Source: Enterocloster lavalensis (GTDB taxonomy: Bacteria > Bacillota > Clostridia > Lachnospirales > Lachnospiraceae). Taken from it: a stretch of DNA of 64,000 bases. This document shows, one piece after another, positions 7,042-15,760 of the stretch. A model generated the notes under the pieces. It did no database searches and had not been told where the DNA came from. It worked only from the letters and a program-made list of their open reading frames with translations. Where the stretch lies: the NCBI RefSeq assembly GCF_902364025.1, contig NZ_CABJCG010000001.1, positions 62,001-126,000 of the forward strand. Direction: 5' to 3'. The stretch's first letter is position 1. Each line of letters starts with the position of its first letter. The translations under genes and the position numbers were made by a program.

Positions 7042-8928
7042 ATGAGAAAACTAGCTTTAAATGATGAAATATTACTGAGTATCCAACAGCCCGCCCGCTA
7101 CATCGGCGGCGAATTCAACATGGTCCAAAAGGACCCGGACAAGGTGGACATCCGCTTTGCCATGTGTTTCCCGGATGTGTACGAGATCGGCATGTCCCAC
7201 TTAGGCATCCAGATCCTGTACTCCATGTTCAACGACCGGGAGGACATCTACTGCGAGCGGGTGTACTCCCCCTGGATGGACTTAGACCCCATCATGCGGG
7301 AACAGAATATCCCCCTGTTTACCCTGGAGACCCAGGAACCGGTGAAGAACTTTGACTTTCTCGGCATCACCCTGCAGTACGAGATGTGTTACACCAACGT
7401 CCTGCAGGTGCTGGAGCTGTCCCAGATTCCGCTGCACGCCTGTGAGCGGGGTGAAAACGATCCCATCGTGATCGGCGGAGGCCCCTGCGCGTACAACCCG
7501 GAGCCGCTGGCCGACTTCTTCGACCTGTTCTATATCGGCGAGGGCGAGACCGTGTATTTCGAATTGATGGACCGTTATAAGGAGAACCGGGCGGCCGGGG
7601 GCGGGCGGCAGCGTTTCCTGGAGCTGGCGGCAGAGATCCCGGGGATCTACGTGCCGGCCTTTTACGACGTAACCTACCACGGGGACGGAACCATTTGCTC
7701 CTTCACCCCCAACAATCCCCACGCGGGGGAGACCATCACCAAACAGCTGGTGGTGGACATGGACAGCGTGGGTTATATTGAGAAGCCTCTGGTGCCCTAC
7801 ATCAAGGTGACCCAGGACCGGGTGGTGCTGGAGATTCAGCGCGGATGTATTCGCGGCTGTCGCTTCTGCCAGGCGGGGGACGTTTACCGGCCTCTGCGGG
7901 AGCACAGCCTGGAATATTTAAAGCACTATGCCTATGACATGCTAAAGAGCACGGGACACGACGAGATTTCCTTAAGCTCCTTAAGCTCCAGCGATTACAG
8001 CCAGCTGGAGGGCCTGGTCAATTTCCTTATCGAGGAATTTAAGGGCAAGGGCGTGAACATTTCCCTTCCGTCCCTGCGCATCGACGCTTTCTCCCTGGAC
8101 GTGATGAGCAAGGTCCAGGATATCAAGAAGAGCAGTCTGACCTTTGCGCCCGAGGCCGGTTCCCAGCGCCTGCGGGACGTAATCAACAAGGGTTTGACCG
8201 AGGAAGTGATCCTAAACGGCGCCAGACAGGCCTTTGAGGCGGGCTGGAACCGGGTGAAGCTGTATTTCATGCTGGGCCTGCCCACGGAGACGGTGGAGGA
8301 CATGGAGGGCATCGCTCTGCTGTCCGAGAAGGTGGCCGAGACCTACTACGAGATCCCCAAGGAACAGCGCCACGGAAAGGTGCAGGTGACGGCCAGCTCC
8401 TCCTTCTTTGTGCCCAAGCCCTTTACGCCCTTCCAGTGGGCCAGAATGTGCACAAAGGAAGAATTTCTGGAGCGCGCCAACATCGTGCGGGGCAAGTTCC
8501 GCCAGATGCTGAATTTCAAGAGTTTAAAATACAACTGGCACGAGGCGGAGCTGACGGTGCTTGAGGGCATCCTGGCCAGAGGCGACCGCCGCGTGGGTGC
8601 AGTCATCGAGGCGGCCTACAAAAACGGCGCGATCTACGACTCCTGGTCTGAGTATTTCAACAACGACGCCTGGATGAAGGCCTTTGAGGACTGCGGCGTG
8701 CCCATTGATTTCTATACCACCAGGGAGCGAAGCCTGGACGAAGTATTCCCCTGGGATTTCATCGACGCCGGAGTCAGCAAGGAGTTTTTAAAGAGAGAGT
8801 GGAAGCGCGCCATGGAGGCCGTGGTGACGCCCAACTGCCGGGGCAAATGCTCCGCCTGCGGGGCGCTTAAATTCGGCGGCGGCGTGTGCTTTGAGACCAG
8901 GGAGACAACAGAGGGAACAGGACTATGA
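7042..8928 (+). CDS. B12-binding radical SAM protein, TIGR03960 family
   Basis: 628 aa, full length for the family. A B12-binding-like N-terminal domain is followed by a radical SAM core with the [4Fe-4S] motif Cys269-x3-Cys273-x2-Cys276 (in EIQRGCIRGCRFCQAG). A C-terminal cluster with three cysteines (CRGKCSACG) is present. The family's substrate is not established. It is almost always encoded directly upstream of a DUF2344 protein and RNase G, as here, which suggests RNA- or ribosome-related modification. It overlaps the next gene by 4 nt (ATGA), so the two are translationally coupled. The start ATG has only a weak AAGGAAAAA ribosome-binding site. Confidence 0.93.
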   Translation: MRKLALNDEILLSIQQPARYIGGEFNMVQKDPDKVDIRFAMCFPDVYEIGMSHLGIQILYSMFNDREDIYCERVYSPWMDLDPIMREQNIPLFTLETQEPVKNFDFLGITLQYEMCYTNVLQVLELSQIPLHACERGENDPIVIGGGPCAYNPEPLADFFDLFYIGEGETVYFELMDRYKENRAAGGGRQRFLELAAEIPGIYVPAFYDVTYHGDGTICSFTPNNPHAGETITKQLVVDMDSVGYIEKPLVPYIKVTQDRVVLEIQRGCIRGCRFCQAGDVYRPLREHSLEYLKHYAYDMLKSTGHDEISLSSLSSSDYSQLEGLVNFLIEEFKGKGVNISLPSLRIDAFSLDVMSKVQDIKKSSLTFAPEAGSQRLRDVINKGLTEEVILNGARQAFEAGWNRVKLYFMLGLPTETVEDMEGIALLSEKVAETYYEIPKEQRHGKVQVTASSSFFVPKPFTPFQWARMCTKEEFLERANIVRGKFRQMLNFKSLKYNWHEAELTVLEGILARGDRRVGAVIEAAYKNGAIYDSWSEYFNNDAWMKAFEDCGVPIDFYTTRERSLDEVFPWDFIDAGVSKEFLKREWKRAMEAVVTPNCRGKCSACGALKFGGGVCFETRETTEGTGL

Positions 8929-9662
8929 AAATTCGGATTAAATTCAGCAAATACGGCAACATGAAATTCATCGGACACCTGGACGTGATGCGCTATTTCC
9001 AGAAGGCCATCCGCCGGGCGGATTTAAACATCCGCTACAGCGGCGGATTCAGCCCACACCAGATCATGTCCTTCGCGGCGCCTTTAGGAGTGGGAATCAC
9101 CAGCCGGAGCGAGTATGTGGACATCGAGCTTCTGGACGAGGAGGTGCCCGAGGGCATGAAGGCGCGCTTAAACGCCCAGATGGCAGAGGGCTTTGAGGTG
9201 GTGGACGTCCGCCTGCTGCCGGAGGACGCGGCGGGCGCCATGTCCATCGTGGCCGCGGCTGACTACACCTGCCGTCTGCGCCCGGGCCATGAGATGGCGG
9301 ACCCGGAGAAATGGATTGAGGGGCTTTTGGAGTTTTACGGCAGGGACAGCGTACCTGTGACCAAAAAGACCAAGCGCGGACAGAAGGAGATGGATCTTAA
9401 GCCGTTGATCTATGAGCTGCGGATGGAGGCAGGAGAGCAGGGTCCGGCTCTGTTTATGAAGATTTCAAATGGAAGCGTGGCCAACGTGAAGCCCGAAATG
9501 GTGCTGGACGCCTACTATGCGTTCCTGGGAGAGGAGCGGCCTCAGTTCGCCTGGATGTTCCAGCGGGAAGAGGTGTACGCGGACCAGGCGGCTGAGGAAG
9601 AGAAGGAAGCCGGGAAACACTGTTTTGTGGCACTGGCGGATCTGGGAGAAGCGTTTGCGTGA
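8925..9662 (+). CDS. Radical SAM-associated protein, TIGR03936 / DUF2344 family
   Basis: 245 aa. The N-terminus (MKIRIKFSKYGNMKFIGHLDVMRYFQKA) and the SGGFSPHQIMSFAAPLGVG segment are family hallmarks. The start overlaps the preceding stop codon by 4 nt, and its own TGA overlaps the next gene's start, so three genes are coupled. In many bacteria this domain is fused to the C-terminus of the radical SAM protein, so the two products probably act together. The biochemical activity is unknown. The start is chosen by the ATGA overlap. Confidence 0.92.
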   Translation: MKIRIKFSKYGNMKFIGHLDVMRYFQKAIRRADLNIRYSGGFSPHQIMSFAAPLGVGITSRSEYVDIELLDEEVPEGMKARLNAQMAEGFEVVDVRLLPEDAAGAMSIVAAADYTCRLRPGHEMADPEKWIEGLLEFYGRDSVPVTKKTKRGQKEMDLKPLIYELRMEAGEQGPALFMKISNGSVANVKPEMVLDAYYAFLGEERPQFAWMFQREEVYADQAAEEEKEAGKHCFVALADLGEAFA

Positions 9663-10864
9663 TGGACAAGCTGGTGATCACAAGGTGGAGGGATAAGGTT
9701 CTGACCGCGGTATTTTCCGGCAGAAAGCCCCTGGCGCTGACGCTGGAACCCGAACAGGGCGGTTCCCTCTTAAACAATATATACATCGGAAAAGTACAGA
9801 AGGTGGTGAAAAATATCAGCGCCGCCTTCGTGGAGATCGGCGGAGGCCGGGTGGGCTATCTTCCCCTGGAGGGAACCTGTCCGCAGGTGTTAAACCGGCC
9901 GGGAGCCAAAACCCTGGCGCCCGGGGACGAGCTGATCATTCAAGTGGAAAAGGACGCGGTCAAAACCAAGGCGCCGGTGGTGACCTGCCGCCTGTCCTTT
10001 GCGGGCCGCTACTGCGTACTCACCGCCGGGAAACCGGGGGTGAATTTCTCGTCCAGGCTGACGGACCAGTCCTTTAAGCGCCGGGTACGGCCCGTGTTGG
10101 AGGAGGCCGTCCGGGCCAGGGGCCATGAGGCGTGCGGCCTGATCGTGCGGACCAACGCCGGGGAGGCGGACGAAGCGCAGCTTCTGGCGGAACTGGCCGT
10201 GCTGTTTGAGCAGTACGAGTCGGTGCTCAGTCAGGGGAATCACCGGGTCTGTTACAGCTGTCTGTACCGGTCTCTGCCCGGTTATATGGCCAGCGCGAGG
10301 GATTCTCTTGGCGGCAGCCTGGAGGCGGTTCTGACCGACCAGGCGGACGTCTATGAAGAGCTGAAACATTATCTGGCGCTGAACCAGCAGAAAGATTTGG
10401 AAAAACTTTCCTTTTATGACGATCCGCTGCTGAGTCTGGGCGCGCTGTACAGCCTGGACAAGGTGATGGAGGAGGCCCTGGGAAAGCGGGTCTGGCTTAA
10501 ATCCGGGGGGTATCTGGTCATCGAACCCACGGAGGCCATGGTGGTCATTGACGTGAACACCGGCAAGTATTCCGGGAAAAAGACGCTTCAGGAGACGATT
10601 TTAAAGATCAACCTGGAGGCGGCCGTGGAGATCGCCCATCAGATCAGGCTGCGCAACCTGTCGGGGATCATTCTGGTGGACTTTATCGACATGGAACCGG
10701 GGGAGAACCGGGAGATTCTGCTCAAAGCCCTGTCGGAGGCCGTGTCCACGGATCCGGTAAAGACGGCGGTGGTGGATATGACAAAATTAAACCTGGTGGA
10801 AATGACGCGCAAAAAGGTGCGCCGTCCCCTGCATGAGCAGGTGATTCCGGGTACAGAAGAGTAA
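9662..10864 (+). CDS. rng: Ribonuclease G/E family protein
   Basis: 400 aa from the ATG at 9662 (a GTG at 9659 is an alternative). An S1-like RNA-binding region (about 35-125, with the IYIGKVQKVV motif) is followed by the RNase H-like and DNase I-like catalytic parts. Asp297 (VVIDVNTG) and Asp340 (LVDFIDME) match the metal-binding aspartates of the E. coli enzymes. The C-terminus ends soon after the catalytic core. It is therefore RNase G-like, without the degradosome scaffold of RNase E. Expected role: 5'-monophosphate-dependent endonuclease in rRNA and mRNA processing. It is third in a coupled operon. Confidence 0.92.
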   Translation: MDKLVITRWRDKVLTAVFSGRKPLALTLEPEQGGSLLNNIYIGKVQKVVKNISAAFVEIGGGRVGYLPLEGTCPQVLNRPGAKTLAPGDELIIQVEKDAVKTKAPVVTCRLSFAGRYCVLTAGKPGVNFSSRLTDQSFKRRVRPVLEEAVRARGHEACGLIVRTNAGEADEAQLLAELAVLFEQYESVLSQGNHRVCYSCLYRSLPGYMASARDSLGGSLEAVLTDQADVYEELKHYLALNQQKDLEKLSFYDDPLLSLGALYSLDKVMEEALGKRVWLKSGGYLVIEPTEAMVVIDVNTGKYSGKKTLQETILKINLEAAVEIAHQIRLRNLSGIILVDFIDMEPGENREILLKALSEAVSTDPVKTAVVDMTKLNLVEMTRKKVRRPLHEQVIPGTEE

Positions 10865-10878
10865 AAAGGGGTAAGCTT

Positions 10879-12234
10879 ATGAAGATTATTATTGTGGGCT
10901 GCGGCAAAATCGGCGTGACGCTGGCCGAACAGTTGAACAGCGAACATCATGATATCACGCTGATTGACAGCGACGGGGCGGCTCTGCAGGCCGTCACGGA
11001 CCGCATCGACGTGATGGGGGTTACCGGAAACGGAGCCGTGTACCAGGTACAGATGGAGGCGGGGATCAAGGAGGCGGATCTTCTGATCGCCACCACCAAC
11101 TCCGACGAGCTCAACATGCTCTGCTGCCTGATCGCCAAGAAGGCGGGCAACTGCCATACCATTGCGAGAATCCGCAATCCCGAGTATTCGGCGGAGATCA
11201 ATTATATACGGGAGGAGTTAAATCTGTCTCTGGCCATCAACCCGGAGCTGGCGGCGGCCCGGGAGATCGCCCGCCTGCTGCGTTTCCCATCCGCCATCAA
11301 GATCGAGCCCTTTGCCAAGGGCCGGATCGAGCTGCTTAAGTTCCTGATCCCGGAGAAATCGGTCCTGAACAATATGAAGATTATGGACGTGGTGTCCCGC
11401 ATGCACAGCAATGTGTTGATCTGTGCGGTGGAGCGGGGGAGCGACGTGATGATTCCGGACGGCAATTTTGAGATGCGCTCCGGGGACAAGATTTCCTTCC
11501 TGGCGCCTCACGCAGAGTCCGCCGATTTCTTCCGCAAGGCGGGCATTGTCAATAACACGGTGAAAACCGCCATGTTTGTAGGCGGCGGAAAGATCACCTA
11601 CTACCTGTCCAAAGCGCTGGCGGACACGAAGATCAAGATCCGCATCATCGAGCAGAACGAGGAACGCTGCCGGGAGCTGAGCGAGCTTTTGCCAGGGGCC
11701 ATGATCATCCATGGGGACGGTTCGGACCAGAAGCTGCTCCTGGAGGAGGGGATCCGCCAGACGGAAGCCTTCGCCTCCCTGACCGGATTCGACGAGGAAA
11801 ATATCATGCTGTCCCTGTACGCGGCCAGCCAGTCCAAGGCCAAACTGATCACCAAGGTCAACAAGATCGCCTTTGAGAATGTGATCAACTCCCTGAATCT
11901 GGGGAGCGTGATCTACCCCAAGCTGGTGACCGCGGACATCATTTTGCAGTACGTGCGCGGTATGCAGAACTCCATGGGAAGCAACGTGGAGACGCTCTAT
12001 AAAATCGTGGCCGACCAGGCGGAAGCCCTGGAGTTCCGGGTGATGGAGGACTCCCCGGTGGTGGGCGTTCCGCTGGAAAAGCTTCCGCTGATCGACCACC
12101 TTCTGGTGGCCTGCATCAACCGGAAGGGACGGATCATCATGCCCCGGGGCAAGGATACCATCGAGCCGGGGGACACGGTAATCATCGTGACCACCCACAC
12201 CGGTTTAAACGATCTGGGAGATATTATAAAATAA
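10879..12234 (+). CDS. trkA: Trk potassium-uptake regulatory subunit TrkA
   Basis: 451 aa. Two RCK_N/RCK_C units in tandem: the first Rossmann fold begins at residue 1 (IIIVGCGKIGVTLAEQL), the second at about residue 232 (TAMFVGGGKITYYLSKAL). It is the cytoplasmic, nucleotide-binding gating partner of TrkH. RCK_C domains in Firmicutes are known c-di-AMP receptors, but binding here is inference. The AGGGG ribosome-binding site lies 14 nt after rng, so it is probably co-transcribed with rng. It is followed by trkH after 12 nt. Insertion of a K+ system in this RNA/ribosome cluster is unusual. Confidence 0.95.
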   Translation: MKIIIVGCGKIGVTLAEQLNSEHHDITLIDSDGAALQAVTDRIDVMGVTGNGAVYQVQMEAGIKEADLLIATTNSDELNMLCCLIAKKAGNCHTIARIRNPEYSAEINYIREELNLSLAINPELAAAREIARLLRFPSAIKIEPFAKGRIELLKFLIPEKSVLNNMKIMDVVSRMHSNVLICAVERGSDVMIPDGNFEMRSGDKISFLAPHAESADFFRKAGIVNNTVKTAMFVGGGKITYYLSKALADTKIKIRIIEQNEERCRELSELLPGAMIIHGDGSDQKLLLEEGIRQTEAFASLTGFDEENIMLSLYAASQSKAKLITKVNKIAFENVINSLNLGSVIYPKLVTADIILQYVRGMQNSMGSNVETLYKIVADQAEALEFRVMEDSPVVGVPLEKLPLIDHLLVACINRKGRIIMPRGKDTIEPGDTVIIVTTHTGLNDLGDIIK

Positions 12235-12246
12235 AGGCGGATAACT

Positions 12247-13686
12247 ATGAATAGCGGGATTATTATCTATTTGCTGGGCTGGATCATGAACATCGAGGCC
12301 CTGTTTCTCATGATACCGTGTCTGACCGCTGCGGTTTACGGCGAGTCCATCGGCTTCTGTTACCTGGCGGTGGCTGCCGCCTGCGGGTTGATCGGTTTCC
12401 TCTGTGTCCGCAAAAAGCCTGCCAGCAAGATTTTTTTTGCGCGGGAGGGATTTGTGACCGTGTCCCTTGGCTGGATTATCCTCAGCCTGTTCGGCTGCAT
12501 GCCGTTTCTTCTGGGCGGGGAGATCACCCGCTTTGAGGATGCGCTTTTTGAGATCGTCTCCGGATTCACCACCACCGGAGCCAGCATCCTGGACAAGGTG
12601 GAGGACTTAAGCAAAGCCTCCCTTATCTGGCGCAGCTTTTCCCACTGGATCGGCGGTATGGGAATCCTGGTGTTTTTGCTGGCCGTTCTGCCGATGACCG
12701 GAGACTATAACATGCACATCATGCGGGCGGAGAGCCCGGGGCCCAGCGTCGGCAAGCTGGTGCCGAAAATCCGTTTTACAGCCAAGCTTCTGTACTCCAT
12801 CTACCTGTTCCTGACGGTGGTGATGTTCCTGTTGCTGCTGGCGGGCAAAATGCCGCTGTTCGACAGCCTGTGCATGACCTTCGGAGCTGCCGGAACGGGA
12901 GGATTTTCCTGCCGCAATTTCGGCCAGGCGGGGTATACGGCTTACCAGCAGAATGTGATTACCATATTTATGCTGCTGTTCGGCGTGAACTTCAACGTGT
13001 ATTATCTGTTCCTGATCCGAAAACCCAAGGACGCCTTTAAGTGCGAGGAGCTCAGGGGGTATCTGGTCATTGTGGTCGCGGCCATCGTTCTGATCACCCT
13101 GAATACCTGGGGGATGTTCCCGGACCTTAGAACCGCGGTGCACCACGTGGCCTTCCAGGTGGCATCCATTATCACCACCACGGGTTATTCCACCGTGGAC
13201 TTCAACCAGTGGCCGGAGTTCTCGAAAACCCTGCTGCTGGGCATCATGTTCATCGGCGCCTGCGCGGGCAGTACCGGCGGCGGAATGAAGGTGTCCCGGG
13301 TGATGATCGCATTTAAGGAGATCAAAAAGGAGCTGGCCTCCGTGATCCATCCCCGCAGCGTCAAGGTTTTAAAGTACGAGGGTAAGGCCCTGGACCACAA
13401 CACCCTGCGGTCCATCAACGCCTTTATCATCGTCTACTTCATCATTCTGGGCGTGTCCGTGCTGCTGGTGAGCCTGGACAATTTTGACTTCGGCACCTCC
13501 TTTTCCGCGGTGGTTGCCACCCTGAACAACATCGGACCGGGTATCTCCGAGGTGGGCCCGGCGGCCAACTTCTCAGGGCTTTCGGCCATGTCCAAGTGGG
13601 TGTTGATTTTCGATATGCTGGCCGGACGTCTGGAACTGTTCCCGATGCTGGTTCTCCTGTCCCCGGGCACCTGGATCAAGCGGTAA
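12247..13686 (+). CDS. trkH: Trk potassium transporter membrane subunit TrkH
   Basis: 479 aa, polytopic. It shows the four pore-loop (M1-P-M2) repeats typical of TrkH/KtrB: filter-like TTTGAS (about residue 99), AAGTGGFS (about 217), TTTGYST (about 314) and a fourth near NNIGPG (about 419). It takes up K+ with TrkA. The start ATG has AAAGGCGG upstream and lies 12 nt after trkA. Length is normal. The last segment (RLELFPMLVLLSP) is the usual family end. Confidence 0.95.
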   Translation: MNSGIIIYLLGWIMNIEALFLMIPCLTAAVYGESIGFCYLAVAAACGLIGFLCVRKKPASKIFFAREGFVTVSLGWIILSLFGCMPFLLGGEITRFEDALFEIVSGFTTTGASILDKVEDLSKASLIWRSFSHWIGGMGILVFLLAVLPMTGDYNMHIMRAESPGPSVGKLVPKIRFTAKLLYSIYLFLTVVMFLLLLAGKMPLFDSLCMTFGAAGTGGFSCRNFGQAGYTAYQQNVITIFMLLFGVNFNVYYLFLIRKPKDAFKCEELRGYLVIVVAAIVLITLNTWGMFPDLRTAVHHVAFQVASIITTTGYSTVDFNQWPEFSKTLLLGIMFIGACAGSTGGGMKVSRVMIAFKEIKKELASVIHPRSVKVLKYEGKALDHNTLRSINAFIIVYFIILGVSVLLVSLDNFDFGTSFSAVVATLNNIGPGISEVGPAANFSGLSAMSKWVLIFDMLAGRLELFPMLVLLSPGTWIKR

Positions 13687-13728
13687 CATGTGAACTGTGA
13701 ATTTACGGTGAAATAACTGTGACATTGG

Positions 13729-13757
13729 TTGACCATTTCCGCAGGCTGATTTATGAT
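13729..13757 (+). promoter_or_regulatory. Sigma-A-type promoter for the secreted protein gene
   Basis: TTGACC (13729-13734), a 17-nt spacer, TATGAT (13752-13757), 33 nt before the start codon at 13790. Confidence 0.7.
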
Positions 13758-13789
13758 AAAGCCATCAATTTGCGGAGAGGAGCAGCCGG

Positions 13790-14467
13790 ATGAGACGAAA
13801 ATGCAGATACATTGCGGCGTTGTGCGCCGCAGCCTGCCTGGGAGCGGGCGCGCCTGCCCAGGTCTATGCCCAGGAGGCGGGCGGGGCGGACGGTGCAGGA
13901 ACAGAGGTGACGTTCACCGCGGGAAATGACGGTGCGATGACCGCCGCCGCAGAGCCCGGCAAGATTGCCCCGGTGAAATATGAAAAGGGCAGTTACGTGG
14001 TGGGGCGGGATATCCCGGCGGGAGAGTACGCGGTGTTCGCCTCCACGGACGGGGACGGCAACCCCTACCGCACCTGCAGCTTTACCTTATATAAAAATGA
14101 TTCGGATGAGAAGCGGATCGGAACCTTCCGCTTTGAGCATCACGGCCTGGTAACGCTCTATGACGGGCAGCATCTGGTGCTGCAGAGCGGCTATGCCGTG
14201 CCGGCCGGGGAGGCAAAGCTCACCCTGGCACCCTATGGAATGTATCTGGCAGGCCGGGACATGGAGCCGGGCAGCTATCTGCTGACCCCTCTGACCGCGG
14301 ACGGCGGATACTTCGCCCTGTACAACGATGTGCGCTATTATTACGATTATCAGGACGATTACCGGAGATTCCTGGAGCCGACGGTCATCACAGTGCCGGA
14401 GGGGCAGTATCTGGAGCTGGGAAACATTGCCTCCATCGTGAAGCTGGAGGGCAGCGGCGGGGCGTGA
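13790..14467 (+). CDS. Secreted protein with two repeated beta modules, unknown function
   Basis: 225 aa. A signal peptide is evident (MRRKCR, hydrophobic stretch, cleavage probably near APAQVYAQEA). The mature part has two related modules opening with GSYVVGRDIPAGEYAVFAS (about residue 66) and GMYLAGRDMEPGSYLLTPL (about residue 150), the latter followed by a Tyr/Asp-rich stretch. Such 'G-x-Y-x-x-G-x-D-I-x-x-G-x-Y' modules occur in clostridial exported proteins of unknown role. It has its own promoter and a GGAGAGGAG ribosome-binding site. Function not assignable. Confidence 0.8.
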   Translation: MRRKCRYIAALCAAACLGAGAPAQVYAQEAGGADGAGTEVTFTAGNDGAMTAAAEPGKIAPVKYEKGSYVVGRDIPAGEYAVFASTDGDGNPYRTCSFTLYKNDSDEKRIGTFRFEHHGLVTLYDGQHLVLQSGYAVPAGEAKLTLAPYGMYLAGRDMEPGSYLLTPLTADGGYFALYNDVRYYYDYQDDYRRFLEPTVITVPEGQYLELGNIASIVKLEGSGGA

Positions 14468-14543
14468 AAGGCCGCGGTTTTTGAGGGAAATTTCCCCGCC
14501 GTTTGAACTGTTACCAGAAATTACAAAAACTTTTTCTTTTTAG

Positions 14544-14572
14544 TTGACAGGTGCGTTTTTTAGTGATATTAT
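14544..14572 (+). promoter_or_regulatory. Promoter of the rplU-prp-rpmA operon
   Basis: TTGACA (14544-14549), 17-nt spacer, TATTAT (14567-14572). Initiation is expected at about 14579, just before the L21 leader. Confidence 0.85.
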
Positions 14573-14578
14573 GTTTTA

Positions 14579-14650
14579 GTGTGCCGCACAACGAGGTTCT
14601 AAGAGTCTGCCCATCGGCGGGCCACCAAAGTTGGCGAGTAATGATAAATA
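14579..14650 (+). ncRNA. Ribosomal protein L21 leader
   Basis: The leader between promoter and rplU has the family's compact hairpin arrangement (GTTCTAAGAGTCTGCCC, GGCGGGCC and TTGGCGAG segments) immediately before the rplU ribosome-binding site. L21 leaders are autoregulatory sites for L21/L27 operons in Firmicutes. Family assignment is from memory of the pattern and position. Confidence 0.7.
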
Positions 14651-14663
14651 GGAGGTGCCTTTC

Positions 14664-14972
14664 ATGTACGCGATTATTGCAACAGGCGGAAAGCAGTACA
14701 AGGTTTCTGAAGGCGATGTCATTAAGGTAGAAAGACTGGGCGCAGGCGCAGGCGAAACCGTAACATTCGATCAGGTACTGGTTGTGAACAACGGCGAACT
14801 GCAGATCGGATGCCCGACCGTATCCGGCGCAACTGTTACCGCAACGGTTGAAAAAGAGGGTAAGGCGAAGAAAGTGATCGTTTACAAGTATAAGAGAAAA
14901 ACTGGCTATCACAAGAAAAATGGCCACAGACAGCTCTATACTCAGGTAAAGATCGACAAGATCAACGCTTAA
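14664..14972 (+). CDS. rplU: 50S ribosomal protein L21
   Basis: 102 aa, normal length. It starts [20 protein letters not shown] and has the RRQ-like C-terminal basic segment ([18 protein letters not shown]). The GTG at 14655 is inside the ribosome-binding site GGAGGTG (14651-14657), so the ATG at 14664 is the start. First gene of the L21-Prp-L27 operon. Confidence 0.99.
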   Translation: MYAIIATGGKQYKVSEGDVIKVERLGAGAGETVTFDQVLVVNNGELQIGCPTVSGATVTATVEKEGKAKKVIVYKYKRKTGYHKKNGHRQLYTQVKIDKINA

Positions 14973-14990
14973 TTCGGGTTTGACCGCATT

Positions 14991-15329
14991 ATGATCCAGG
15001 TAACGATATTCAGGGATTCCGAGGAGTCCGGGGATGTGTTTACGGGAGTTGAGCTTTCAGGGCATGCAGGTTACGCGGAGAGCGGACGGGATATCGTCTG
15101 CGCGGCCGTATCCGCATTGGTCCTGAACATGGCGAATTCCGTGGAGGCGTTCACGGAGGACGGATTTGAGGGAGAGATGGACGAGCAGACCGGCGGTTTT
15201 TCGTTTCATTTCACCGCAGAGATCAGTCCGGAATCGCAGCTCCTTATGAATTCTCTTGTTCTGGGACTTCGGAATATTGAGAAGGAGTACGGGGAACGAC
15301 ATATTATCATTCGGTTTGAGGAGGTGTAA
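14991..15329 (+). CDS. prp: Ribosomal-processing cysteine protease Prp
   Basis: 112 aa. The catalytic pair is visible: His in the GHAGYA motif (about residue 24) and Cys in DIVCAAVSAL (about residue 36). Prp removes the N-terminal extension of L27, an essential step in Firmicutes. The next gene encodes an L27 with exactly such an extension. It lies between rplU and rpmA, the standard order, 3 nt before rpmA. Confidence 0.96.
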   Translation: MIQVTIFRDSEESGDVFTGVELSGHAGYAESGRDIVCAAVSALVLNMANSVEAFTEDGFEGEMDEQTGGFSFHFTAEISPESQLLMNSLVLGLRNIEKEYGERHIIIRFEEV

Positions 15330-15332
15330 GAC

Positions 15333-15623
15333 ATGTTTCAGATGAACCTTCAGTTATTCGCTCATAAAAAAGGTGTTGGTTCCACAAAGAACGGCAGAGA
15401 TTCCGAGGCGAAGCGCCTTGGTGCCAAGAGAGCGGACGGACAGTTCGTACTGGCTGGCAACATCCTGTACAGACAGCGCGGAACAAAGATCCATCCTGGC
15501 AACAACGTTGGCAAGGGCGGCGATGATACCTTATTTGCTTTAGTAGACGGAGTTGTTAAGTTTGAAAGAAAGGGCAGAGACAAAAAGCAGGTTTCTGTTT
15601 ACCCAAGAGCAATCAACGAATAA
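15333..15623 (+). CDS. rpmA: 50S ribosomal protein L27 with cleavable N-terminal extension
   Basis: 96 aa. The N-terminus [16 protein letters not shown] carries the Firmicute extension. By analogy with S. aureus, Prp should cut between Phe9 and Ala10 to expose AHKKG for the peptidyl-transferase centre. The rest is standard L27 ([22 protein letters not shown]). The ribosome-binding site GAGGAGGTG overlaps the end of prp. Confidence 0.99.
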   Translation: MFQMNLQLFAHKKGVGSTKNGRDSEAKRLGAKRADGQFVLAGNILYRQRGTKIHPGNNVGKGGDDTLFALVDGVVKFERKGRDKKQVSVYPRAINE

Positions 15624-15633
15624 TGACAAGTGG

Positions 15634-15661
15634 ACTCCATACAATAAGTATGGAGTCTTTT
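15634..15661 (+). terminator. Rho-independent terminator after rpmA
   Basis: ACTCCATAC (15634-15642) and GTATGGAGT (15648-15656) form a perfect 9-bp stem with loop AATAA, followed by CTTTTTG. Confidence 0.93.
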
Positions 15662-15760
15662 TGCTCTATGGGATATGATCCGCCGGCCGGGACAAGCTAC
15701 GTCCTGAAACGGCGGCTGCCATAGGGAAATGTGATAGAATCAGAAAGGTTTAGGTGCAGT

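Noticed and set aside
11218..12198. Long antisense frame opposite trkA
   Set aside because: The sense gene is unmistakable; the antisense frame has no start site or domain.
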